Assembly: GCA_041689775.1 (NCBI GenBank)
Contig: JBDNFP010000015.1
Span: 1-18,820, forward strand
Direction of reading: 5' to 3'
DNA length: 18,820 nt
Source: JBDNFP01 sp041689775
GTDB taxonomy: Bacteria > Bacteroidota > Bacteroidia > Cytophagales > Spirosomataceae
The notes below the pieces were generated by a model. It made no database searches and was not told the origin of the DNA. It saw only the letters and a list, made by a program, of their open reading frames with translations. Each line of letters begins with the position of its first letter. Position 1 is the stretch's first letter. Below are positions 6,940 to 15,296 of the stretch, piece after piece. A program made the position numbers and the translations under genes.

Positions 6940-8256
6940 TCAGAATACCGCCTTCCAGACATCATTAAATATGGCAAATGCCATAAGCCCGAGTAGTAGG
7001 ACCATACCTACTTTCTGTGCGCCTTCCAGGAAGGCATCAGAGGGTTTTCTGCCGGAAACAATTTCGTACAATAGTATAACGGAATGCCCACCATCTAAAG
7101 CAGGAATAGGCAGAGCATTCATAAAGGCTAGTACCATGGAGAGCAAGCCGGTCAGAAACCAGAACCGTCCCCAGTCCCACACACCACCAAACATTCTGGC
7201 AATCCCAATGGGGCCGCTCAGTGCTTTGGATGCAGATACTTCACCCCGGAATATTTTGCCGAAGCCTTTGATGTTATTATACACTACCCCAAACGCATCT
7301 TTGGCGCCAACCACGGTAGCTTCGCCGAGTGAGTACTCAACGGTAGTAAAGTTAAGCTCGCTCTTGGGATAAAAACCGATGGTTCCTTCGGGCGTAATGT
7401 CAACGTTGATGGTTTTGTCCGTAGTTCCTTCCTTAATCGAGAAAGCGGCAGTTTGTCCCTTCAAAGAGTCAAGAGCCTGTTGTAGTTCATGAAAGAAGGT
7501 AATCGGTTTTCCGTTGATACCCATAATTCGATCACCGGTTTTGAGACCTGCCTCTTGGGCGGGCATGCCAGGAATAAGCTCTCCAACGGTAAAAGGCTCC
7601 GCCGGGCGGATAAAGTTGCCACGCTGCTCGGGTTCCGATAGTTTTTCTATGAAGCTATTGGGGATGTCAATAGCTAGCTGATTGCTATTGCGGTCGACGG
7701 TATAATAGCTATTGCTACCCAGAAATACGTCTGAACTTATGGCATCGTCGAAATTGGAGAAATCTTTACCATTTACTTCCACGATTTTATCGCCGGTACG
7801 CAGACCGATTTCCTGAGCAAGATTCCCGGCTACTATTCCATAGCGGTTAACTTCCTGTTTGGAAAGAAATTTATCACCATTCTTGTAAGAGATAATAACA
7901 AAAATAATGACCCCAACAATAACGTTGACGATAATGCCTCCCAACATGACAACGAGGCGTTGCCAGGCGGGCTTGGAGCGAAACTCCCAAGGCTCGGGGT
8001 CTTTACTCATCTGGTCGGTATCCATCGACTCGTCGATCATACCGGATATTTTTACGAAACCTCCCAAAGGAATTGCTCCGATACCATATTCTGTTTCACC
8101 TTTTTGAATACTCCATATTTTGGGAGGAAAGCCGATGAAGTACTTTTCGACGCGCATTCCAAACATCTTTGCGGCCGCGAGGTGCCCCAACTCATGTAAT
8201 CCCACTAAAATGGACAAGCCCAAAATGAGCTGCCCAGCCATTATTAAAATTTCCAT
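6940..8256 (-). CDS. rseP: RIP metalloprotease RseP (site-2 protease)
   Basis: Inner-membrane zinc protease that cuts transmembrane segments, for example of anti-sigma factors and leftover signal peptides. In 438 residues: zinc motif HELGH at 21-25 in the first membrane helix; a GIGAIPLGGFVKI membrane loop at 58-70; a second helix at about 101-123; two PDZ-like regions (about 130-205 and 220-290, the latter with ELIPGMPAQEAGLKTGDRI at 226-244); and the third zinc ligand in NALPIPALDGGH, Asp388. The C-terminal helix ends the protein. Length is typical for Bacteroidota. The ATG at 8256 gives the usual short lead to the HExxH helix; codon 6 is a second ATG. Downstream lies the coupled DUF6702 gene. 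In many relatives dxr precedes rseP; here a monooxygenase gene does. Confidence 0.95.
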   Translation of the reverse strand: MEILIMAGQLILGLSILVGLHELGHLAAAKMFGMRVEKYFIGFPPKIWSIQKGETEYGIGAIPLGGFVKISGMIDESMDTDQMSKDPEPWEFRSKPAWQRLVVMLGGIIVNVIVGVIIFVIISYKNGDKFLSKQEVNRYGIVAGNLAQEIGLRTGDKIVEVNGKDFSNFDDAISSDVFLGSNSYYTVDRNSNQLAIDIPNSFIEKLSEPEQRGNFIRPAEPFTVGELIPGMPAQEAGLKTGDRIMGINGKPITFFHELQQALDSLKGQTAAFSIKEGTTDKTINVDITPEGTIGFYPKSELNFTTVEYSLGEATVVGAKDAFGVVYNNIKGFGKIFRGEVSASKALSGPIGIARMFGGVWDWGRFWFLTGLLSMVLAFMNALPIPALDGGHSVILLYEIVSGRKPSDAFLEGAQKVGMVLLLGLMAFAIFNDVWKAVF

Positions 8257-8330
8257 GTATGCTTGCTAGTAATTAAACAAGGTCAAATGACCCATAAGTT
8301 GCTTTTACTCTTTAACGTTAATGTAAACGG

Positions 8331-8338
8331 CAAAGTTA
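8331..8338 (-). promoter_or_regulatory. candidate -7 element for rseP
   Basis: Minus-strand TAACTTTG (followed by C) matches TAnnTTTG exactly and lies in the 96-nt gap before rseP, giving a leader of about 65-70 nt. No clear TTG lies at the expected -33 distance, where the end of the monooxygenase gene is. rseP may therefore also be read through from upstream. Confidence 0.4.
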
Positions 8339-8352
8339 AGCAAAAGGTACTT

Positions 8353-9651
8353 CTATACCTTCATCTTTTTCATCTCCTGTTGGAGACTTGCCTTATATGG
8401 GTAGAAGTCTACCTCGAACGTATGACGAGGGGAATCGGTGTAGCGCTGCGCAATTATTTTTGATTCATGGTCAATCTGTTGCTGCATTTTGGCGCGATCT
8501 GGCAGACGGCACTGACCCGTAATAAGTTGGGCCACCCATTTGGCCTGCATTTCGGCCAATGGCATGATGGCCCCCAAAGGCTGAATCAATCCCTGGAAAA
8601 ATAAAGAGGGGTAGTCGGGGTGTACTACGTGCTGATACAACTTCATATCATTGCTTTCGCTGACGTCAAAAGTAAGCTCTTTCAGAAAAGGAAACGTGAC
8701 CTTATAGCCCGTGGCGTAAATCAGCATATCATAGTTCTGTGAGGTACCATCTTCAAACACCACTTCTTTGCCCCGGAGCTCCCGGATATTGGGTTTGAAG
8801 TCAATAAGCCCCCGACCACTCAGGTTGAGTAATTCCTGCGAAAGGGTAGGGTGTTGGCTCAGAAGCGGACGCTTGGGCGTAGGTACCCCGTAGGTTTCCT
8901 GCCGTCCCCTTGCCAGAAATAGCGAGGTTTTGAGCAAGAGTCTTTGGAGCGATAGCGGTAGCTTGGCTGTGAACGGATTTGCCAGGTCATCAAAGGGCAT
9001 TCCCATGAACCAGTTGGGAATAATGTGGGCCCCGTTACGGGTGGAGATAGTTACGCACCCGGAATGCAACTTGGCTGCTTCGCAGGCAATATCCACGGCG
9101 GAGTTACCAATGCCCACAATCAGCACATCCTTGTACATGATTTGCTCGGGTATGCGGTAGTAGTGCGAATGCAGTATCTCGCCAGAGAACTCTCCTGGGA
9201 AATGAGGCGACGGATAGCGTGGATTCCAGTGATGTCCGTTGGCCACAATGATATACTCGTAGGTAGTTATAAGGCCGCTATCCGTGCGTATCCGCCAACC
9301 CCCGGTAGGGAGCGGAGTCAGCTCTTCTACACTAGTCTGAAATGTAATAGAGTCGCGCAGTCCGAAGTGGTCCACGTAATCATCGAAGTACTGTATTATC
9401 TGCGAATGATGCGGGAACATGGGCAGACTCCGGGGCAGGGGATAGTCGCTGTATCCCATGACATCCCGATTAGTATTGATGTGTAGTGATCGGTATGCTG
9501 ATGACATTCCGTTATCATTATCGTAGCGCCAGTTACCGCCAATTTGGGATCCTTTTTCAAAACAATCGAAGCTGATGCCGTGCTCTTTGAGGGTTTTAGC
9601 GGCTGAGATACCGGACGAGCCAGCTCCAATAATGCATACCTGTTTGGTCAT
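8353..9651 (-). CDS. flavin-containing monooxygenase, class B
   Basis: Predicted FAD- and NADPH-dependent monooxygenase that adds one oxygen to a nucleophilic N or S atom of an unknown small substrate; cytosolic. In 432 residues: FAD-binding GAGSSG at 9-14, a GGNWRY loop at 38-43, the FMO fingerprint F-x-G-x3-H-x3-Y at 155-165 (FSGEILHSHYY), NADPH-binding GIGNSA at 180-185, and YATGY at 312-316. The fingerprint favours an N/S-oxidising FMO over a Baeyer-Villiger enzyme, though the two grade into each other. Length equals that of bacterial FMOs. It starts 33 nt after the GDSL hydrolase stop, so the two are probably cotranscribed. No trimethylamine-degradation genes are seen nearby, so I do not call it Tmm. 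Confidence 0.88.
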   Translation of the reverse strand: MTKQVCIIGAGSSGISAAKTLKEHGISFDCFEKGSQIGGNWRYDNDNGMSSAYRSLHINTNRDVMGYSDYPLPRSLPMFPHHSQIIQYFDDYVDHFGLRDSITFQTSVEELTPLPTGGWRIRTDSGLITTYEYIIVANGHHWNPRYPSPHFPGEFSGEILHSHYYRIPEQIMYKDVLIVGIGNSAVDIACEAAKLHSGCVTISTRNGAHIIPNWFMGMPFDDLANPFTAKLPLSLQRLLLKTSLFLARGRQETYGVPTPKRPLLSQHPTLSQELLNLSGRGLIDFKPNIRELRGKEVVFEDGTSQNYDMLIYATGYKVTFPFLKELTFDVSESNDMKLYQHVVHPDYPSLFFQGLIQPLGAIMPLAEMQAKWVAQLITGQCRLPDRAKMQQQIDHESKIIAQRYTDSPRHTFEVDFYPYKASLQQEMKKMKV

Positions 9652-9684
9652 GTGTGTAGTGCCAGTTGATGGTGAAGGGTAAAG

Positions 9685-10626
9685 TTAGCCGAAGGTACGG
9701 GTAACTTTGGAGGATAAAGCCGATGCCCCCACTCGTACTTTATTTTTCAGAAAAGCCTCCATCTCGGTTGCCACAATAGCCGCTCCCCGGGTGGTAAGAT
9801 GAAGGTTGTCGTGGACCAGATCATGACCGTTTAGCATGGCGATTTTATCCCAACTTTGACCAAGAAGATGATGGCGTACCATATTGACTTTCATGAGAGA
9901 TTCGGTTTTTTGAAAACCGTGCCGGATGGGCTTTGGGTTACGTTCCAGGAACGCTTTCATGCGCTCCCGCACGGGTAGGTAAGTGAGCCCTCTGGTACGG
10001 GCTAGATTTTTGATAAATGTACTGTACTGATCTGCGCGTTCATTGGCCTTACTCGTTAAATCTTCCCCCATGACTGGTAAGGAGATCAGCGCTATGTCGG
10101 CGATGGTTTCCTGGGTGAGTCGCTCTACGATCCGGGTATAATTCGCCTTAAATGTTTCAAATGAAGGTCGGGTGTCTTTCGGAATCCTGCCGATATCCCA
10201 GTAGGTGCGGAGGGTAGTTTCGCTTAGGCTGGCATTGATATCGTTGGTGCCAATCAGAAGTGTGATATAAGCCGGCTGAGTAGCAATTATTTCATCAAGA
10301 TGATCAAGAACGGTATAAGTAAGGCGGGCGTTTACTCCGGCGTTGAAGAAAAACCAAGAGGGGCCAAACCATTTTTCGAGCAGCTCTATGAAACTGACGC
10401 CCATGTTACCGTGCGTGATACTATCACCAATGCAGGTAACAATTGTTTGTCTAGACACCCTAGTGAAGGGATGAAGGTGCTTATGTGGATAATTACGGGG
10501 AAAATGCTTGACGGCTTTTACCCGTAGCTTCCAGTAAGTAAATAATACAATCAGTATGAATAAACTGATTATGGTAAAACGTAGCATAATTTCTTGGTAG
10601 AAGGGCGTGTATAGGTACTCCATCAA
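9685..10626 (-). CDS. membrane-anchored SGNH/GDSL hydrolase
   Basis: Predicted serine esterase or acyl hydrolase of the SGNH superfamily; substrate unknown. In 313 residues: an N-terminal transmembrane segment at about 14-31 (LRFTIISLFILIVLFTYW), then basic residues; block I GDSITHG with nucleophile Ser69; block II Gly97 in FFNAGVNA; block III GTND at 126-129 with Asn128; block V D273-x2-H276 in VHDNLHLT. All four block residues are present, so it should be active. Basic residues directly after the helix leave the topology open: the domain could be periplasmic with the helix as a signal anchor. The start could be codon 1, 2 or 14 (ATG at 10587), the last giving a more usual anchor. It heads the probable transcript with the monooxygenase. 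Confidence 0.85.
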   Translation of the reverse strand: MMEYLYTPFYQEIMLRFTIISLFILIVLFTYWKLRVKAVKHFPRNYPHKHLHPFTRVSRQTIVTCIGDSITHGNMGVSFIELLEKWFGPSWFFFNAGVNARLTYTVLDHLDEIIATQPAYITLLIGTNDINASLSETTLRTYWDIGRIPKDTRPSFETFKANYTRIVERLTQETIADIALISLPVMGEDLTSKANERADQYSTFIKNLARTRGLTYLPVRERMKAFLERNPKPIRHGFQKTESLMKVNMVRHHLLGQSWDKIAMLNGHDLVHDNLHLTTRGAAIVATEMEAFLKNKVRVGASALSSKVTRTFG

Positions 10627-10781
10627 ACTATTACGACCACCGACGTATCAGATGAAGTTTAAAAGACGTAAAACAGCCCTTTTTTCTTTTAAACCGAAAG
10701 TTGGGACAACGTAACCCCCTAAATATCGGCAAACTTTTTCCAAAAAATACATTAATATGATCTAGTAGGCTTTAAAATAAA

Positions 10782-10812
10782 AAAAGTCGGAGGTAATACA
10801 CCTCCGACTTTT
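10782..10812 (-). terminator. rho-independent terminator of the beta-helix lipoprotein gene
   Basis: A 13-bp perfect hairpin (arms 10782-10794 and 10800-10812, core GTCGGAGGT, 5-nt loop). On the minus strand the stem ends in a T run that continues TTTATTTT. It lies 47 nt beyond the stop codon at 10860 and separates the receptor/lipoprotein operon from the GDSL hydrolase gene. Confidence 0.88.
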
Positions 10813-10859
10813 CGACAATCTGACACCAATTAATTAAGTTTTATTTCTTTACCTTACTC

Positions 10860-12170
10860 TTAGTAAGCAGTATTCTGTGGATCAAAGTTAGCCCATCCGG
10901 TTGTCCAGTCATTTGCTCCGAAAGCACCACGATAGGTCGTAGCTTCAAAACCGGCTGGAAGAGTTACTCCACCAGTCAACAGGGGTGAGCCAGCCTTTGG
11001 AAGTACCACTGGGCGAGTGTTCAAAATGTTGAAGTTTGCATCCATCATTAACTCAGCAACGGTAGTAAACACTTTATTTTTATTGCCAGCTGCTTCGAAG
11101 ATAGCCTGATCTACACCAAGCAATGGAGTTATTGCTCCTTGAAGGATTACACCTTCAATTTTCAACTTTCCGGCTTTGTAGTTATCAGCTACTTTATCTT
11201 GTAATTCAATACCTCTTGGGTAAGCAGCAGTAAATACGCTATTGTAGACCGAAAGCTCAGTGCTACGACGCAGGCGTGTGGCCGAGCGGAACTTGGAATC
11301 CAGAGTACCGGCAGCGATGGTAGCGGTTACGTTTGCAAATCTTGCAGAAGTTTTGGGAGTAGCTTCTGATCCTGAAGCATCGTTGTCGGACTCAAAGGCA
11401 TTAGAATCACCTGCCTGGTCGGCTATTTTTGGATCACGGATAATTAAACCATATTGAACAGTTCCGCTGAAACCATTATCAGTATCGAAGTCATCGTCCA
11501 GGCCACGGTAAGCAATCAGGTGTCTAGCGTTAACAGTACCACCAAACCACTCATAAGAGTCATCACCGCTGTAAGAAACCTGTACGTAGTCAATCTGAGT
11601 ACCTGACCCTACACCACCAAAGGTTAGGCCGTTAATTTCCTTATCAGTCTCGAAAGCGATACCAGCAAACTCAATGCGGACGTACTTCAACTGACCTGAG
11701 TTATCGGCCGGATCATTACCACCAAACGTTGAGATGTTCTCTCCCTCAATTACGGACGGAGTCTTGTTTACAGGAGCTTTTCCAAGTAACACAAGTCCAC
11801 CCCAGTCACCAGCAGCACGCTGACCAGCGGGTTGGTTGGAGGTAAATACGATGGGCTTATCCTGCGTACCCACAGCTACAATTTTTGCACCAGGCTTAAT
11901 GATCAAAGAGCCTTTTGTGGGCTTATCCCCTTTGACGATCGTACCGGGCTCAATGGTTAGAATGGCGTTATTGTCCACGTATACAAATCCCGATAAGATG
12001 TAAGTACCACCCGCTTTCCAGGTAGTGTTGCTCGCGATACTTCCTGAGATAGTTTGGGGACCAGCTGGAGTAGGATCTGGATCAGTTCCGTTGTTGCTGT
12101 TACACGCGGTAAAACCTACAACCAACGCTCCGAATAAGAATAATCTGAATACTTCTGTTAACTTCTTCAT
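10860..12170 (-). CDS. beta-helix lipoprotein paired with a TonB-dependent receptor
   Basis: Function unknown. The 436-residue protein has a lipoprotein signal: basic start MKKLTEVFR, hydrophobic stretch, and lipobox ending at Cys23 (GFTAC), then a disordered N/D/P-rich linker to about 38. The rest reads as a right-handed parallel beta-helix: short strands with turns such as ILTIEPGTIVKG, SLIIKPGAKIVAVG and LKYVRIEFAG. Three acidic clusters stand out: GDDSYE at 202-207, LDDDFDTDNG at 224-233, and a Ser/Asp/Glu-rich run at 255-269. They could bind Ca2+ or another cation. No LamG, pectate-lyase or peptidase catalytic motif is apparent. It lies 90 nt downstream of the TonB-dependent receptor gene with no terminator between, so it is probably its surface partner. 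Similar proteins are sometimes mislabelled multidrug transporters; nothing here supports transport. Confidence 0.82.
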   Translation of the reverse strand: MKKLTEVFRLFLFGALVVGFTACNSNNGTDPDPTPAGPQTISGSIASNTTWKAGGTYILSGFVYVDNNAILTIEPGTIVKGDKPTKGSLIIKPGAKIVAVGTQDKPIVFTSNQPAGQRAAGDWGGLVLLGKAPVNKTPSVIEGENISTFGGNDPADNSGQLKYVRIEFAGIAFETDKEINGLTFGGVGSGTQIDYVQVSYSGDDSYEWFGGTVNARHLIAYRGLDDDFDTDNGFSGTVQYGLIIRDPKIADQAGDSNAFESDNDASGSEATPKTSARFANVTATIAAGTLDSKFRSATRLRRSTELSVYNSVFTAAYPRGIELQDKVADNYKAGKLKIEGVILQGAITPLLGVDQAIFEAAGNKNKVFTTVAELMMDANFNILNTRPVVLPKAGSPLLTGGVTLPAGFEATTYRGAFGANDWTTGWANFDPQNTAY

Positions 12171-12260
12171 TTTGCTTTTTCTGGTTTACTAATCTGACTT
12201 TGTGTTATTATTTTAAGCGGTGTTACTTACTTATCTTCACTCAAAGGAAGGTGTGGTTGT

Positions 12261-15077
12261 CTAAAACTTGTAGGAAAGACCAATGGTCGAGTATGTGCCG
12301 CGACGGTAGGTCTGATAGGTCTCGTCTACTGAGGTGATCTTCTGGTCTAGGTTACTGTCTTGGATTAGACGGAAGGGCTGGTTCAGCAGGTCCTGAATAC
12401 CAATCTTCAATTCAAGGTGCTGACCCATGGACTTGATAATGTTCAGGTCAATGACGTTACGGGGCATTTCGTACACCGTTGGCTGAATCTCTTTATCTCC
12501 CACCATGAAGATGCGTTGTCCAACGACGTTATAAAGTACATTCACCTGCCAGCCACGATTTACATCGTTATAGTAGATACCGGTGTTGACCAGGTAAGGC
12601 GACTGTCCCTGCAACTGACGGTTGTTTTCCTGCCCAACGAAGCCCGTTAGTACACTACTCTTGATCAAAGAAGCATTTAAAAGCAACGTCAGGTTATCAA
12701 CAAACGACGATGTAGTCAGCGACTTCAAAGACTTGCGTATTTCTACTTCGGCACCCAAGGCGTAAGCTTGCTCGGCGTTGTCTACGTAGAACGATACTCC
12801 CGAACCAGCGTAGCGAATACGTGCCTCGATGGGGTTACGGAAATGCTTATAAAAACCAGCTACCGAAATAACTTCTACGGCGGATGGATAGAATTCATAA
12901 CGAAGATCGGCGTTCTGAATCGTGGGTGTTTTCAGGTTAGGGTTACCTACCCGTGATACATCAAAAGCGAAGTCATAATAAGTAAAGGGTGCCAACTCGC
13001 GGAACTCAGGACGGTTAAGCGTGACGCTATATGCCAGACGAAATAGAGACTTGTCTGTTAGGTTGTAGGCCAGGTTAATCGAAGGAAGCGGGCGAAAAAT
13101 AGGATTGTCCACATTGATTGGTACACCCGAACCGCGCTGACGGCTCTGCAATTGCTGACGGCTGAACTCAGCCCGGAAGCCTAATGAAGCACTGAACTTC
13201 GGTGAAACCGGAATAAAGGCACCTACATACGCTGCACCAAGTAGGCTTTGGGCGGTATATTTATCATCAAAATTGGTACGCTCGGCGTAGTATAACCTGT
13301 CGCTTGCAATATTATTGGCAGCAAATAACTGCTTGGGCGACTGATTCAGGATTTCCTGAGCTACACCACCAGGATTGGTCAGGTTGAACCAACGAGCCTG
13401 GAACGCCCGATCTTTATATTCACCGTAGACTCCGGCGCGGAGCTTGATGTTCATCTTGTCATTGTCCTCGTAGCCTTTGCGTACGATACGATGCTCAATA
13501 TCACTTCTGAATGAGCTGGTATATTCGTTCAGGCTGGAATAGAAGCGGGCACCACGTGATAAACTCGCGTTGCTACCAGGAACTACCTCGATGGTAAATG
13601 GATCCTGAGTACCGATGTTACGGCTTGAAATAAAGCGGCGGAAGTCAGGCTCGTCGCGGTGGGTGTAGCCAAATGCGCCCGTCCATTTTACGGTAGTAAA
13701 GTCAGACAGATCGTGGGTACCGCTCAGTTGACCCGTATAAATGCTCTTGGCTTCGTAGCGGAACGCGTAGTTTTCTACGTCACGTCCGTTTTCTTGGGTA
13801 AAGCCCTGACGGAAAGTAGTTTCTTTATTGGTAAGCTGGTTGAACAAGTTCCGGAACTCGATCTTATGATTAGGGTTCAGAATCAGCGCCCAGTTGGACA
13901 TTACACCCAATCGCACGTTTTCAGCATTGAAACGATCTTTGTAGTTTACCCACAACAACGACTCCTGCTTGGCGGGATCAAAGGCTAGGTAACGGTTTTG
14001 TTCGGTGTTAAGAACCTGGTGCGTATTCGAGTAGCTTACGTTATTAAAGGTAGTTAGGGTCTTATCACCCACGTACATTTTTTGGTTATATCCTAGTGAG
14101 ATACGGAGGTCAGGATTAACCGTTATATTTCTTGCGTTATAGAATTCAGGTAGATTTCTGAATGCATTCAGGGTAGCTTCGGAAGGGCGATTTTCGTTGA
14201 TCAGCGTATTAGTGCTTGGAAACGATGCGGGTAATTTGCGGTCGTTGGCACCAAACCCGATAGCGTCACCGGGCGCACCTTTGTAGCTAAGTGCGTTCTG
14301 GAAAGTGGTACCACTGCGGTAGCCGCTCGAAACATTGAGGGAAAATCCGTTTTCGTCGGGGATTGTCTTGGTGTAGATCTTAATAACACCACCGGAGAAT
14401 TCACCGGGAAGTTCTGGTGCACCTGACTTATAGATAACCATGCGGTCGATGGCGCTGCTGGGAATCAAATCAAATGAGAACGATTTTACATCCACTTCGG
14501 TCGAAGGCGTGATGGCGTCGTTCAGCATTACGGTGTTGTAGCGCTCGTTCAATCCGCGGATAATCACGAAGCGGTCGTCCTGAATGGATATACCCGGCAC
14601 GCGGCGAATCACTTGCGAAGCATCGCGATCCTGTGACTTCTGAATCTGCTGGGCCGATATACCCACGGCCACCTGCTCGGCCTGCCGGATTTCGGTAATG
14701 ACTGATACATCCGTAAAAGTTTGGCGCTGACCGACGATCTTTACCTCGGCTAGCGTGGCAACGTCTTCTTCAAGTGTACTATTAATAAGTACTGCCTGAT
14801 TTGGGTAGACCGTAACGTTAACTTCTTTGGATTTGTAAGAGATGTAGCTGATCACGACGGTGTGATTACCGGTCGGAATGTTGCGAAGCTCAAAATTTCC
14901 TTCGATATCGGTAGAAGAACCTACGGGAGGAGTGGTTCCTTTCAAAAGGACGCTACCACCTACAATGGCTTCCTTAGTTTTTGCGTCGACAATTGTTCCT
15001 TTGATTGTTCCACTTTGAGCAAAAGCTACGGAAGTAAGGCCAATCAATAAGAGAAAAGGTAAAAGTTGCTTTTTCAT
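12261..15077 (-). CDS. TonB-dependent receptor with N-terminal carboxypeptidase-regulatory-like domain
   Basis: Outer-membrane gated channel that imports a ligand using TonB energy; ligand unknown. In 938 residues: cleavable signal peptide (MKKQLLPFLLLIGLTSVAFA, cut after residue 20), a CarboxypepD_reg-like domain at about 23-105, a short linker with a TonB-box-like EVKIVGQ at 111-117, the plug domain at about 130-237 with RGLNERYNTVMLND at 174-187 and PELPGEFSGGVIKIYTK at 221-237, then a beta barrel ending in YSTIGLSYKF. The terminal aromatic Phe suits BAM-assisted insertion. It does not look like SusC, as the partner downstream is a beta-helix lipoprotein and not a SusD. A promoter with flanking repeats lies just upstream. 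The neighbours give no substrate clue. Confidence 0.93.
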   Translation of the reverse strand: MKKQLLPFLLLIGLTSVAFAQSGTIKGTIVDAKTKEAIVGGSVLLKGTTPPVGSSTDIEGNFELRNIPTGNHTVVISYISYKSKEVNVTVYPNQAVLINSTLEEDVATLAEVKIVGQRQTFTDVSVITEIRQAEQVAVGISAQQIQKSQDRDASQVIRRVPGISIQDDRFVIIRGLNERYNTVMLNDAITPSTEVDVKSFSFDLIPSSAIDRMVIYKSGAPELPGEFSGGVIKIYTKTIPDENGFSLNVSSGYRSGTTFQNALSYKGAPGDAIGFGANDRKLPASFPSTNTLINENRPSEATLNAFRNLPEFYNARNITVNPDLRISLGYNQKMYVGDKTLTTFNNVSYSNTHQVLNTEQNRYLAFDPAKQESLLWVNYKDRFNAENVRLGVMSNWALILNPNHKIEFRNLFNQLTNKETTFRQGFTQENGRDVENYAFRYEAKSIYTGQLSGTHDLSDFTTVKWTGAFGYTHRDEPDFRRFISSRNIGTQDPFTIEVVPGSNASLSRGARFYSSLNEYTSSFRSDIEHRIVRKGYEDNDKMNIKLRAGVYGEYKDRAFQARWFNLTNPGGVAQEILNQSPKQLFAANNIASDRLYYAERTNFDDKYTAQSLLGAAYVGAFIPVSPKFSASLGFRAEFSRQQLQSRQRGSGVPINVDNPIFRPLPSINLAYNLTDKSLFRLAYSVTLNRPEFRELAPFTYYDFAFDVSRVGNPNLKTPTIQNADLRYEFYPSAVEVISVAGFYKHFRNPIEARIRYAGSGVSFYVDNAEQAYALGAEVEIRKSLKSLTTSSFVDNLTLLLNASLIKSSVLTGFVGQENNRQLQGQSPYLVNTGIYYNDVNRGWQVNVLYNVVGQRIFMVGDKEIQPTVYEMPRNVIDLNIIKSMGQHLELKIGIQDLLNQPFRLIQDSNLDQKITSVDETYQTYRRGTYSTIGLSYKF

Positions 15078-15093
15078 TTGGGTGTCAGTGTAC

Positions 15094-15208
15094 TTTAATT
15101 ACGCTACAAAAGTACGCTGGCAATATTACCCCAATGTTACGCCAAGATTATCGAAGAATTATTTTGGGTTCGTAATTAAAAACTTTGATAATCAGTGGTT
15201 TACGCTGG
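15094..15208. repeat. inverted and direct repeats around the receptor promoter
   Basis: TTTAATTACG at 15094-15103 and its exact complement CGTAATTAAA at 15171-15180 flank the promoter. A second pair, GATTATC (15146-15152) and GATAATC (15187-15193), lies upstream of it. TACGC(T/C) occurs four times: 15100, 15113, 15138 and 15201, the second and fourth as TACGCTGG. Together they look like sites for a regulator of the receptor operon, but AT-rich DNA gives short repeats by chance. Confidence 0.4.
15107..15134 (-). promoter_or_regulatory. promoter of the receptor-lipoprotein operon
   Basis: On the minus strand TTG (15134-15132), a 17-nt spacer and TACTTTTG (15114-15107), fitting the Bacteroidota consensus. 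Transcription would start near 15100, leaving a leader of only about 20-25 nt before the ATG at 15077. Confidence 0.65.
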
Positions 15209-15296
15209 AACAGGATACCGAATAAAATTTGTTTAATATGTCTGGTTGAATGTTATTTTAGTGTCTTTTGGTTAAAAAATGACTATAATTTTTGGT

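Noticed and set aside
6929..7372. 147-codon plus-strand ORF
   Set aside because: Antisense to the 3' part of rseP, which is intact.
9025..9486. 153-codon plus-strand ORF
   Set aside because: Antisense to the monooxygenase gene and without recognisable features.
8353..9651. Baeyer-Villiger or trimethylamine monooxygenase
   Set aside because: The FMO-type fingerprint FxGxxxHxxxY is present and no methylamine genes are nearby; only a general FMO call is justified.
12171..12260. Separate promoter or terminator between receptor and lipoprotein genes
   Set aside because: No TAnnTTTG element and no GC-rich hairpin were found, so cotranscription is simpler.
13659..13988. 109-codon plus-strand ORF
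   Set aside because: Antisense to the barrel part of the TonB-dependent receptor.
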